From an uncultured Christensenellaceae bacterium (lineage in GTDB: Bacteria; Bacillota; Clostridia; Christensenellales; Borkfalkiaceae), in contig CAJUOY010000024.1 in NCBI GenBank assembly GCA_910588645.1, positions 1-17,794 on the forward strand: 17,794 nt of DNA, read 5' to 3'. Every line of letters starts with the position of its first letter. Within the stretch, counting starts at the first letter, position 1. The notes beneath the pieces were generated by a model. The model saw only the letters and a list, made by a program, of their open reading frames with translations. It had not been told where the DNA came from and made no database searches. The position numbers were made by a program, and so were the translations under genes. Of this stretch, positions 1 to 7,251 are shown one piece after another.

Positions 1-851
1 GGGTTAGTTGCCTTAACTTCTGTGTTTTCTGCCATCTTTAAAAGAACCTCCCGGGTTTGTTCGTCGGGAGTCGATGCCCCTGAAACAATACCTAAACTCT
101 TAAAATTTTTTATTTTTGTCATATCTAAACTTTCCGCGTCGGAAAGCCTGATTACATTTTTACAATGTCGTGATGCGATATCGAACAATTTATTCGTATT
201 GCTGCTGTTTAAACCGCCCACAACCAAGACGGCATCGCACTTTTTGGAAAGATTTTCCACTTCCTGTTGCCGCTCTATAGTAGTATAACAAATCGTCTTG
301 AAAACATCAACTGTTTTTTCACAAACTTTTCTAATATTTTTAATTATTTTTTCAAATTTCTGTGCGGAAAAGGTTGTTTGACATACCACGCACAGCTCTT
401 TTTGAGCAAACTCGGAAAAATCTGTTTCCAATTCGCTTATAACAGAAGCTTTATTGTCACACCAGCCCAAAAGCCCTATAACTTCTGGATGAGCGCTTTC
501 GCCTACAATGATAATTTCCTTGCCTTGCGAATACTGTTCTTTGACGATTTTTTGCGTGCGTTGGACAAATTTACAGGTACAGTCTATTACCTTTATTCCG
601 CGGTCTTTACATATTCCGTAAAATTTTTCGGGAACTCCGTGCGATCTAAAAATTACCGTGGCTCCGTCGGGTATTTCATCCAATGATTCCACGGTAATAA
701 GTCCTTTCTTCCGCAGTGCGTTTACTACGGTTGAATTATGAATTATTTCACCAAGAATATAAGCGTTTTGTCCTTCAAGGCTCATTGCCGTATCTACGGC
801 CCGTCTGACTCCGGTACAAAATCCGCTGTGTTCCGCAAGGATTATTTCCAT
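1..851 (-). CDS. ispH: 4-hydroxy-3-methylbut-2-enyl diphosphate reductase (IspH/LytB), partial, probably IspH-S1 fusion
   Basis: IspH is the iron-sulfur enzyme of the last step of the MEP isoprenoid pathway, reducing HMBPP to IPP and DMAPP in the cytoplasm. The frame is open from an ATG at 851-849 to the window edge (283 complete codons, no stop). The three cluster cysteines are Cys12 (in EHSGFCTGVRRAV), Cys93 (in VIDCTCKFV) and Cys188 (in TICYTT, before ERQ). Substrate-pocket residues are also visible: His38 in LGEIIHN, His71 in RSHGVP, His121/Glu123 in SAHPEV, and the late SGASTPDEQT motif. The usual DATCP around the second cysteine is DCTCK here. The frame continues past the normal IspH end into MAENTEVKATNP without a stop; in many Clostridia this position leads into ribosomal protein S1 domains, so a fusion is likely but the S1 part lies outside the window. 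The start is 4 bases after the plsC stop, so translation is probably coupled; the ribosome site is weak. Confidence 0.95.
   Translation of the reverse strand, partial: MEIILAEHSGFCTGVRRAVDTAMSLEGQNAYILGEIIHNSTVVNALRKKGLITVESLDEIPDGATVIFRSHGVPEKFYGICKDRGIKVIDCTCKFVQRTQKIVKEQYSQGKEIIIVGESAHPEVIGLLGWCDNKASVISELETDFSEFAQKELCVVCQTTFSAQKFEKIIKNIRKVCEKTVDVFKTICYTTIERQQEVENLSKKCDAVLVVGGLNSSNTNKLFDIASRHCKNVIRLSDAESLDMTKIKNFKSLGIVSGASTPDEQTREVLLKMAENTEVKATN
33..52 (-). promoter_or_regulatory. possible internal ribosome site and start for the S1-like part
   Basis: Within the open IspH frame, GGGAGG (52-47 read on the minus strand) lies 11 bases before an in-frame ATG at 35-33 that opens MAENTEVKATN. 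This sits where IspH normally ends. It could let ribosomes start the downstream part separately from the fusion product. The spacing is longer than ideal, and GGGAGG also encodes conserved-looking protein, so the match may be chance. Confidence 0.3.
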
Positions 852-855
852 AAAG

Positions 856-1524
856 TTATTTGCGCTTTCTTTTTGTTGCATTTAAAATATTTTCGAGTAC
901 GTCGTAAATTTCAGACATTCTATCATAAAGAATTTTGTCTGCTCTTTCAATATCTTCGGGTGTAAGTTTTTTATCGTAAAACTCGGTAAATTCCAAAGGT
1001 TCACCGTAATAAACATGAGCTGTTTTGAAAGCTTTGATTTTTCTTACCTGTACAACAGGGATTATAGGCGTTTGGGTTTTAATTGCCAATGTAGCCGCAC
1101 CGCTTTTAAAAGGCAAAAATTTGGCTTCGGTCTTATTGCGCTTGCCCTCAGGGAAAATACCTATAATTCCTCCCTGTTTAAGTATTTTTATTGCGTGCAT
1201 CATTGCTCGAACGTCCGTTCCGTCACGGGAAACGGGTATACATTCGCATTTTTTTGTGAACCACTTTGAAATTCCCTTTTCAAACAGTTCACTCTTAGCT
1301 ATATAATGCACCGGTTGATCGGTAGCCATTGCAATCGGGAAAACGTCCATTACACTTTTATGATTTCCCACCATTATATATGCTCGGTCGTTGTAGCGTT
1401 CCTTGTGTCCGTACCGTTTATAAGGATATATTGGAAATACTACAAAGCGGTAAATTCTGCGCATAAAACGAAACCATTTATATAGTTTTGATAATTTCTT
1501 TTTTTTCTTTACGGTTTCGCTCAT
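856..1524 (-). CDS. plsC: 1-acyl-sn-glycerol-3-phosphate acyltransferase (PlsC family)
   Basis: PlsC transfers an acyl chain to lysophosphatidic acid to make phosphatidic acid, the precursor of membrane phospholipids, at the inner face of the cytoplasmic membrane. The 222-residue protein has the acyltransferase catalytic motif NHKSVMD (residues 54-60, His55/Asp60) and the glycerol-phosphate binding motif FPEGKRN (124-130, where FPEGTR is usual), followed by the PIIPV block near residues 153-157. A hydrophobic FVVFPIYPY stretch near residue 30 follows a very basic N-terminus (five lysines in a row), and the C-terminus is KRKRK; both would favour binding to acidic membranes. Length is normal for short PlsC proteins. 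It begins 1 base after the cmk stop and ends 4 bases before ispH, so it belongs to a tightly packed operon. AGGA lies 11 bases before the ATG. Confidence 0.93.
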   Translation of the reverse strand: MSETVKKKKKLSKLYKWFRFMRRIYRFVVFPIYPYKRYGHKERYNDRAYIMVGNHKSVMDVFPIAMATDQPVHYIAKSELFEKGISKWFTKKCECIPVSRDGTDVRAMMHAIKILKQGGIIGIFPEGKRNKTEAKFLPFKSGAATLAIKTQTPIIPVVQVRKIKAFKTAHVYYGEPLEFTEFYDKKLTPEDIERADKILYDRMSEIYDVLENILNATKRKRK

Positions 1525-1525
1525 T

Positions 1526-2533
1526 TTAGATTTTTTCCTGAATTTTATTACAGATAAAATTAATTACCTGATCTATGCTCATGTCGGACGTGTCGACTAA
1601 AATTGCGTCTTGCGCAACTTTAAGCGGAGCAATAGGTCTGTTTTTATCTTGCTCGTCACGCTTTATTATATCGGCAAGCACGCTTTCAAAGTTATCGTTT
1701 AATCCCTTTGAAAGATTTTCTTTTAACCGTCTTTCAGCTCTTATTTCGGGGCGAGCCGTCAGATAGAATTTAAACGGCGCGTCGGGCAAAACGTTTGTGC
1801 CTATGTCCCTACCGTCGAGAACGCATGACATATTTTTTGCAATATTGCGTTGCAATTCTACCATTTTACTTCTTACGCATTCGTGTGCCGATACGGTAGA
1901 AGCGGCCATAGATATTTCATTTGTTCTTATTTCGTCAGATACGTCTATGCCGTCAAGGAACGTATGTTGCGTTCCGTCGATATATTTGACGTTAACGGAA
2001 ATCTGATTTATGATTTTTTTAACTTCCGATTTGTTTTTGATATCAATTTTCAGTTTAATAAATTTTAACGCGCAGGCGCGGTACATTGCGCCAGTATCGA
2101 GATATAAAATATTGAACTTTTCGGCAATTTTTTTAGCGACTGTACTTTTTCCGCTGCCGGCCGGCCCGTCCAAAGCAATGTTTAGTTTTGAGCTTAAATC
2201 TTTTCTGAGATTAGCAGCTTTACGTAAATAGACGTGTTCGGTTTTTAATTCCGATTCGGTCAGAACCATAACTCTTATGCATTTTTTTAAAGCGCCTTCG
2301 ATTTCGGGCTCCAATGAAGAAAATAGCGGCACATTGAAAAAGCCTGCTTCCCTTGCCGCTTTTGCGGGATAATATGAATGAATGTCCGCCGTATTTGAAA
2401 ACATAATGTAAATCATATTTTCTTCGGTAATACGGTTTAGGGTACAGATCTGTTCAAGTAACTCTTTAACCGCTATTTTTATATCGTCAGGTGTGTCCCT
2501 ATCGATTGTTATTGCGCCTCTTATCGCTTTCAT
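1526..2533 (-). CDS. cmk: fusion of AroH-type chorismate mutase and cytidylate kinase
   Basis: Two complete enzymes lie in one 335-residue frame. Residues 1-115 look like monofunctional AroH chorismate mutase (chorismate to prephenate): MKAIRGAITI with Arg5, YYPAKAAR with Arg61, LEPEIEGALKKCIRVM with Glu75 and Arg87, and HVYLRKAANLR with Tyr102. These match by alignment the Arg7, Arg63, Glu78, Arg90 and Tyr108 active-site set of the Bacillus subtilis enzyme; its Cys75 is Ser72 here. Residues 117-335 are CMP/dCMP kinase: Walker A GPAGSGKST (123-131), DTGAMYRA (146-153), LDGRDIGT (239-246) and lid KRDEQDKNR (291-299). The linker is only about LSSK, with no internal stop. AAGGA lies 10 bases before the ATG. 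The flavoprotein gene ends 13 bases upstream. Cmk makes CDP/dCDP for nucleic acid and phospholipid synthesis. Both halves look intact, so bifunctionality is plausible but untested. Confidence 0.92.
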   Translation of the reverse strand: MKAIRGAITIDRDTPDDIKIAVKELLEQICTLNRITEENMIYIMFSNTADIHSYYPAKAAREAGFFNVPLFSSLEPEIEGALKKCIRVMVLTESELKTEHVYLRKAANLRKDLSSKLNIALDGPAGSGKSTVAKKIAEKFNILYLDTGAMYRACALKFIKLKIDIKNKSEVKKIINQISVNVKYIDGTQHTFLDGIDVSDEIRTNEISMAASTVSAHECVRSKMVELQRNIAKNMSCVLDGRDIGTNVLPDAPFKFYLTARPEIRAERRLKENLSKGLNDNFESVLADIIKRDEQDKNRPIAPLKVAQDAILVDTSDMSIDQVINFICNKIQEKI

Positions 2534-2546
2534 ACTAATTTATTCC

Positions 2547-3767
2547 TTATATACTGCTTCCTGCGGCTTTACCGGTGGCAAATGCAATTTGCAGATTATA
2601 GCCGCCCGTAAAAGCGTCCACATCGAGTACTTCACCGCAAAAATACAAGCCTTTTATCAGCTTACTTTCCATAGTTTTAGGATTAATTTCCTTTACGTTG
2701 ACTCCGCCTGAAGTTATTATGGCCTCCGTGAAATCTCTTAAAGATATTACAAGCATATCAAAATTTTTGACAGTTGTCAATAAACTTAATCTTTGTGCCT
2801 TTGTAACCGAATTAACGGCAAGATCAAAAGGTATACCGCTTCTCTTTAATATTTCCGGTATCAATGCCGCAGGAAGCAATTCCTTTAAACAATTTGAAAT
2901 TTGCTTGTTTTTATATTTTTCAAAGTCCCTCAAAATTCTGCTATCGAGAACGTTGTTGTCCAACGAGGGTTTTAAATCAATAGAAAGTTTAACGTTTTTT
3001 AAATCAAGTCTGTTAATGAGGCTAGAAGCCGATAAAACTATCGGTCCGGATATTCCATAATGGGTAAACAGTAATTCTCCGAAGAAACTTTTTAAAACCT
3101 TGTTGCCTGTATATATTGTTAAATTTACATTTTTTAACGACAGTCCCTGCAATGACTTATAGAAGTTTCCTTTTAAATTGAGCCCGCAAAGTCCGGGAAC
3201 AGGTTGCACAATGGTATGTCCCGCCGCATCGGCGAATTTATATCCGTCACCGGTAGAACCTGTTGACGGATAACTTATACCTCCGGTACAGACAATGACA
3301 CAATCAAAAGAATATTTGGCTCTTGTGGTAAGTATGTCACGCGTAGTACTATTTAAAAAGTTAATTTTTAACACTTGCTCACTATATTTAAAGCTTACAT
3401 TTGATCCAAGACAATATTTTTCAAGACATTTGGTTACGTCGCTGGCTTTATCCGAAACGGGAAAAAATCTTGCCCCGCGTTCTTCTTTAACTCTTAATCC
3501 GCCGTCTTCAAAAAATTTTACGCAATCATCGGGTGAAAATCCGTATATGGAACCTGTCAAAAATTTAGAATTATTTACTACGTTTGATAAAAATTCCTCG
3601 GGCGTACAGTTATGCGTTATGTTACAGCGCCCCTTTCCCGTTATGTAAATTTTTTTTCCGCTCTTTTCGTTTTTTTCGAAAACGGTTACTTCGTTTCCGT
3701 TCTTTGCGGCAAAATAAGCCGCAACAAGTCCGGCGGCGCCTGCGCCGATAACAGCTACTCTTTTCAT
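2547..3767 (-). CDS. HI0933/BaiN-family FAD-dependent oxidoreductase
   Basis: A 406-residue flavoprotein of the HI0933-like family, often labelled NAD(P)/FAD-dependent or aminoacetone oxidase family; the substrate of most members is unknown. The N-terminus is a dinucleotide-binding fold: MKRVAVIGAGAAG (G8xG10xxG13) ending in acidic Glu31 of VFEKN, then the family hallmark ITGKGRCNITH (residues 42-52). VIVCTGG in the middle and FTGGYNLQIAFATG near the C-terminus are the further FAD contacts of this family. I chose the ATG at 3767 because it starts right at the Rossmann strand; a TTG at 3782 would add five residues but abuts the hairpin at 3783-3808. No good ribosome site is visible. It sits between oadA and cmk, a neighbourhood (flavoprotein, cmk, plsC, ispH) familiar from Clostridia, so it is probably a housekeeping gene of the operon. 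Confidence 0.9.
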   Translation of the reverse strand: MKRVAVIGAGAAGLVAAYFAAKNGNEVTVFEKNEKSGKKIYITGKGRCNITHNCTPEEFLSNVVNNSKFLTGSIYGFSPDDCVKFFEDGGLRVKEERGARFFPVSDKASDVTKCLEKYCLGSNVSFKYSEQVLKINFLNSTTRDILTTRAKYSFDCVIVCTGGISYPSTGSTGDGYKFADAAGHTIVQPVPGLCGLNLKGNFYKSLQGLSLKNVNLTIYTGNKVLKSFFGELLFTHYGISGPIVLSASSLINRLDLKNVKLSIDLKPSLDNNVLDSRILRDFEKYKNKQISNCLKELLPAALIPEILKRSGIPFDLAVNSVTKAQRLSLLTTVKNFDMLVISLRDFTEAIITSGGVNVKEINPKTMESKLIKGLYFCGEVLDVDAFTGGYNLQIAFATGKAAGSSI

Positions 3768-3782
3768 AATAAAACCGATCAA

Positions 3783-3808
3783 CGGCGCGAAAGAAAACTT
3801 TCGCGCCG
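3783..3808 (-). terminator. perfect 11-bp hairpin between oadA and the flavoprotein gene
   Basis: CGGCGCGAAAG and CTTTCGCGCCG form a perfect 11-bp stem around a 4-base loop, 10 bases after the oadA stop on the minus strand. The following minus-strand sequence is TTGATCGGTTTTATT, an interrupted rather than clean T-run, and the next start codon is only 16 bases away. It may be a leaky terminator, a stabiliser of the 3' end of the upstream transcript, or both. Confidence 0.6.
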
Positions 3809-3818
3809 AACTTATAAT

Positions 3819-5246
3819 TTATACAGGATATACTTTATTGGGATTTTCGCTCAAATTGCAGTCAACGCCTGTATATTGCGCTTTTCTCCATTTGAAGAAG
3901 TTCGTTGACACTTCGGGGAACAACGCGTAAGATAAAACGTCTTCATCCTTTGTGTAGAATCCGTCGTCCTTTACCTTTTGTTTGAGACTGTCAAATTCGT
4001 TGTCAATGAGATCGGCAGGACGACAAGTTATTATTTGTTCGCCGTCTTTCTGGCACATCTTTATAACTTCGGGATTTTTCTCTCCCAAAACCGCGCCGTA
4101 CTTACCGAGTATTAAATCTTTGAACTGCGCAGTGATTGTCTTGTATCTTCCCAGTAATACGTTCCAGACTGCCTGAGTTCCTACAATTTGACTGGAAGGC
4201 GTTACAAGCGGCGGGTAGCCACTATCTTTTCTTACTACGGGCACCTCGGCAAGACACTCCAACAGCTTTTCTTCTTTACCTGCCTGTTTTAATTGATTCA
4301 TCAGATTGGAAAGCATTCCGCCGGGTACTTGATAAAGTAATGTATTAATATCAACTCTTCTGACTTTAGGATTGAGGAATCCGTCCTTTTCAAGTCTGTC
4401 GGAAACTTTATTAAAGTGAGTTACCGCAGGTAAAAGTTTTTCTATATCGATTCCCGTATCGTACTCCGTTCCCTTTAAAGTTGCAATAAGCGGTTCGGTA
4501 GCGGGATTTGATGTTCCGTTTCCGAGGGGCGACAGAGCGCAGTCTACAATATCAACACCCGCTTGTATAGCCATAAGGTAAACCATATCGCCTGTACCCG
4601 TGGTATTATGCGTATGCAGATGTACTTTTGTTTCCGGGCGCAACTCGCTTTTAAGCTCTTTAACAAGCTCGTAAGCCGTGAATGGCAACAAAAGGTTTGC
4701 CATATCTTTTATACAGATATTGTCGGCACCCATATCTTCAAACTGCTTGGCAAGTTTTACAAAGTATTCTGTCGTATGTACGGGGCTTGTCGTATATGAT
4801 ATTGCGCATTCGCAAACGCATTTACCGCCCGCACCATACTTCTTTATTGCTTTTGTACTTGCCTCGAGGTTTCTTATATCGTTCAAAGCGTCGAATAGTC
4901 TTATAACGCCAACGCCGTTTTCTATTGATTTTTCAATAAACTTTTCTACGACGTCATCAGCATAGTGCCTATATCCCAATAAATTTTGCCCTCTTAAAAG
5001 CATTTGAATTGGAGTCTTTTTCAAGTGTTTTTTCAGATTTTTCAATCTGTCCCAGGGATCTTCATTTAAAAATCTCAGGCAGGAATCAAATGTTGCTCCT
5101 CCCCATGCCTCGAGCGAATAATAGCCGGCTTCGTCTAAGATCGACAATATAGGCTCCATTTCGTCAAAGCGCATTCTTGTCGCCGCGTGAGATTGATGTG
5201 CGTCGCGCAGTATTGTGTCTGTTATCAATACTTTCTTTTTATCCAT
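3819..5246 (-). CDS. oadA: oxaloacetate decarboxylase alpha / pyruvate carboxylase B-type carboxyltransferase subunit
   Basis: A 475-residue carboxyltransferase that moves CO2 between oxaloacetate/pyruvate and a biotin carrier. The metal-dependent TIM-barrel motifs are present: DTILRDAHQS with metal ligand Asp15, GADNICIKDMANLL with the Lys180 that is carbamylated in this family, and KVHLHTHNTTG with His209 and His211; EAWGGATFDSCLRFL (46-60) is also typical. The conserved C-terminal PycB/OadA helical domain follows (about residues 300-460). The protein stops before any biotinyl domain, which is encoded separately in this operon, as for the 5S subunit of propionibacterial transcarboxylase. 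GGAG lies 7 bases before the ATG; oadB ends 13 bases upstream. It is the last gene of the pump block and is followed by the hairpin at 3783-3808. Substrate direction (decarboxylation or transcarboxylation) cannot be told from sequence. Confidence 0.93.
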   Translation of the reverse strand: MDKKKVLITDTILRDAHQSHAATRMRFDEMEPILSILDEAGYYSLEAWGGATFDSCLRFLNEDPWDRLKNLKKHLKKTPIQMLLRGQNLLGYRHYADDVVEKFIEKSIENGVGVIRLFDALNDIRNLEASTKAIKKYGAGGKCVCECAISYTTSPVHTTEYFVKLAKQFEDMGADNICIKDMANLLLPFTAYELVKELKSELRPETKVHLHTHNTTGTGDMVYLMAIQAGVDIVDCALSPLGNGTSNPATEPLIATLKGTEYDTGIDIEKLLPAVTHFNKVSDRLEKDGFLNPKVRRVDINTLLYQVPGGMLSNLMNQLKQAGKEEKLLECLAEVPVVRKDSGYPPLVTPSSQIVGTQAVWNVLLGRYKTITAQFKDLILGKYGAVLGEKNPEVIKMCQKDGEQIITCRPADLIDNEFDSLKQKVKDDGFYTKDEDVLSYALFPEVSTNFFKWRKAQYTGVDCNLSENPNKVYPV

Positions 5247-5259
5247 AAATATTCTCCGA

Positions 5260-6501
5260 TTATGCTATTATTGCGGATATTGCGCCTATAAAGGCCTCTG
5301 AAGCGGTTCCGTCCGCATATCCGCCGAAACAAGCTAAAAGTACTCCGGCCGCTATTGCTGATCCGATTACGCCTGCAACGTTAGGTCCCATGGCGTGCAT
5401 AAGTAAATGGTTTTGTGGATCGTACTCCCTTCCTACGTCTTCTGATATTCTGGCGGCCATAGGTACAGCCGAGACTCCCGCAGAACCTATCAAAGGATTA
5501 ATTTGCCCCTTGGTTACTTTGCACATGATCTTAGCGACTAATAGACCGCCGATTGTTCCTATAATAAATGCGAATAATCCTATGCCTATTATTTCCAAAG
5601 TCTCTATGCTGAGGAATATCTCTCCCTTAGCTTTACTTCCAACCGCTATACCGAGGAAAATTGTAATAGTATTCATAAGTCCGTTTTGAGCCTGTGTAGA
5701 AAGTCGGTCAACAACTCCCGATTCTTTGAACAGATTACCAAGCATCAACATACCCAAAAGGGCTATCGAATCGGGAAGTATTATACCAACTACAAGAGTT
5801 ACAATAACGGGGAAAAGTATTTTTTCAAGCTTGCTTACCTGACGGAGAGGCTTCATTTTTATTGCTCTCTCCTTTTTGGTTGTCAGCAGTCGCATCAACG
5901 GCTTTTGAATAATGGGGATAAGAGCCATATAGGAATAAGCTGCAATGGCTATTGTCGGAACGTAGTCCGAAGCGAGCTTTGACGTTACCAATATTGCCGT
6001 GGGACCGTCTGCGCCGCCGATTATTGCAATGGCGGCAGCCGCTGCAACCGAGAATCCGAGAGCCGCCGCAAGAATGAACGCAACAAATATACCCAACTGT
6101 GCGCCCGCTCCTATAAGCATACTTTTAGGGTTTGCAATTAACGGACCGAAATCGGTCATTGCGCCTATACCAAGAAATATGAGCGGCGGATAGATAACTT
6201 TGTCTACGCCGAAATAGAGATACCATAAAAGCCCCCTATTCTCTACGCTGTCGTACGACGTCTGACCTTCGGGATAAGTGCCCCAAAGCACCTTCTCCGC
6301 TCCTGGTATATTGATGAGGAACATACCGAAAGCTATGGGAAGGAGCAACATCGGCTCAAATTTTTTGACTACGGCAAGATACATCAGAACAAAAGAAATG
6401 AGCAACATCACGTAATTTTGCCAATTTCCCTGAACAAATCCCATTGATTCGTAAAGGTTTACGAATATCTTGCCGAAATCTACTGCAAGTAAATTTTGCA
6501 T
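5260..6501 (-). CDS. oadB: sodium-translocating decarboxylase beta subunit (OadB/MmdB/GcdB)
   Basis: A 413-residue polytopic membrane protein that decarboxylates carboxybiotin and exports sodium ions. The hallmark GGADGPT lies at residues 162-168 with the sodium-site Asp165, after an Ala-rich helix; a second conserved block runs from NPLIGSAGVSAVPMAAR (about 335-351) to MGPNVAGVIGSA (371-382), containing the Asn and Ser that are functionally important in the Klebsiella OadB family. Many hydrophobic segments are visible, including near residues 30-45, 50-64, 105-118, 128-160, 227-256, 305-325 and 376-392. Length agrees with family members of about 400 residues. GGAGG stands 4 bases before the ATG; the biotin carrier gene ends 10 bases upstream and oadA begins 13 bases downstream. 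Family members from oxaloacetate, methylmalonyl-CoA and glutaconyl-CoA pumps cannot be told apart by these motifs. Confidence 0.95.
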   Translation of the reverse strand: MQNLLAVDFGKIFVNLYESMGFVQGNWQNYVMLLISFVLMYLAVVKKFEPMLLLPIAFGMFLINIPGAEKVLWGTYPEGQTSYDSVENRGLLWYLYFGVDKVIYPPLIFLGIGAMTDFGPLIANPKSMLIGAGAQLGIFVAFILAAALGFSVAAAAAIAIIGGADGPTAILVTSKLASDYVPTIAIAAYSYMALIPIIQKPLMRLLTTKKERAIKMKPLRQVSKLEKILFPVIVTLVVGIILPDSIALLGMLMLGNLFKESGVVDRLSTQAQNGLMNTITIFLGIAVGSKAKGEIFLSIETLEIIGIGLFAFIIGTIGGLLVAKIMCKVTKGQINPLIGSAGVSAVPMAARISEDVGREYDPQNHLLMHAMGPNVAGVIGSAIAAGVLLACFGGYADGTASEAFIGAISAIIA

Positions 6502-6511
6502 AGATCCTCCG

Positions 6512-6868
6512 TCAACCTATAATTGCAAGCAAAGCGTTAGTTTCTACGTTTGCGCCTTTAGCTACGCTTATGGTTATTTTGCCGTCGCAAGGCGCGGTTA
6601 TCTCATTATCCATTTTCATTGCTTCAAGCACCATAACGGGTTGATCTTTTTTTACGGACGCTCCGTCGGCAACTAAGATATTTTTGATTAAACCGGGGAA
6701 CGGAGATAAAACTTTTTCTCCGTTTGCATTAATTGCCGCGGATTTTGATACCGGTTTGGGAGTTTCTGCGGTGCGGGGTGCAATTTCGACGTTGCCTACG
6801 CTCTCTCCAACCTCTTCTACTCCTACGGAATAACTTTTACCGTCTATAGTAACAACAAAATTACGCAT
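6512..6868 (-). CDS. biotin carboxyl carrier subunit of the decarboxylase complex (MmdC/GcdC-like)
   Basis: A 118-residue carrier whose biotin shuttles the carboxyl group between carboxyltransferase and OadB. Residues 1-20 (MRNFVVTIDGKSYSVGVEEV) match the opening strand pair common in MmdC, GcdC and the OadA tail. A Pro/Ala linker follows (about 28-50), then the biotinyl domain with SPFPGLI (55-61) and EAMKM (82-86), where Lys85 is the biotinylation site. The linker is short compared with the long Pro/Ala hinges of some relatives. AAGGAG lies 7 bases before the ATG and overlaps the end of the oadG-like gene. This is the only biotin carrier in the window, while two carboxyltransferases flank it in the operon. 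No biotin carboxylase is visible, which suits a decarboxylase or transcarboxylase rather than an ATP-driven carboxylase. Confidence 0.94.
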   Translation of the reverse strand: MRNFVVTIDGKSYSVGVEEVGESVGNVEIAPRTAETPKPVSKSAAINANGEKVLSPFPGLIKNILVADGASVKKDQPVMVLEAMKMDNEITAPCDGKITISVAKGANVETNALLAIIG

Positions 6869-6872
6869 AACT

Positions 6873-7244
6873 TTACTCCTTAATTCTCTTAATTCTTTTT
6901 ACTTTAAATTCGCATTTTTGCGGCTCACGACTGTAATATGCCATTATTGCGGCAATGATCGCAGCTTTGATTTCATCGGGAACGTCATCTGAAACATCTT
7001 TATTAACCTGTACTGTTTCTTTGACTTTTTTATCTTTTTGCTTTTTACCGATTGATCGTAAAAAAGCAAAATTATCTGTTTTTCTCAATAAAAGACCGAT
7101 CAACCAAATAATAAGAATTATTAAGGAAATACCGGCAAAGATAATAAGAAATCCGATTAAAGCGTATACAAGCGCTTCCCCGAAGTTTTCAAAATAATAA
7201 TTGCCGTCACCGTTGGCTACAAAGTCCAATAATTGATTTACCAT
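6873..7244 (-). CDS. OadG/MmdD-like gamma/delta membrane-anchor subunit
   Basis: A 123-residue small membrane subunit of the sodium-pump decarboxylase. It has one strong transmembrane helix (about residues 26-53, ALIGFLIIFAGISLIILIIW), a basic, charged stretch after it (GKKQKDKKVK) and a C-terminal DEIKAAIIAAIMAYYSRE helix (90-107) of the kind seen in OadG/MmdD proteins, where this region binds the carboxyltransferase. GAGG lies 5 bases before the ATG and overlaps the stop of the upstream carboxyltransferase gene (7-base gap), so the two are probably co-translated. The N-terminal 20 residues (acidic and aromatic) are presumably outside the membrane. OadG-type sequences diverge widely; assignment rests on topology, the C-terminal helix and gene position. 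Confidence 0.85.
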   Translation of the reverse strand: MVNQLLDFVANGDGNYYFENFGEALVYALIGFLIIFAGISLIILIIWLIGLLLRKTDNFAFLRSIGKKQKDKKVKETVQVNKDVSDDVPDEIKAAIIAAIMAYYSREPQKCEFKVKRIKRIKE

Positions 7245-7251
7245 TACGGCC

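Noticed and set aside
267..686. Plus-strand frames of 75-139 codons over 22-965
   Set aside because: The minus-strand IspH frame covers this stretch with its three cluster cysteines; the plus frames are Phe/Ser/Tyr-rich shadows.
3768..3782. TTG start adding five residues to the flavoprotein
   Set aside because: It lies directly against the stem of the hairpin, and the Rossmann strand starts naturally at the ATG at 3767.
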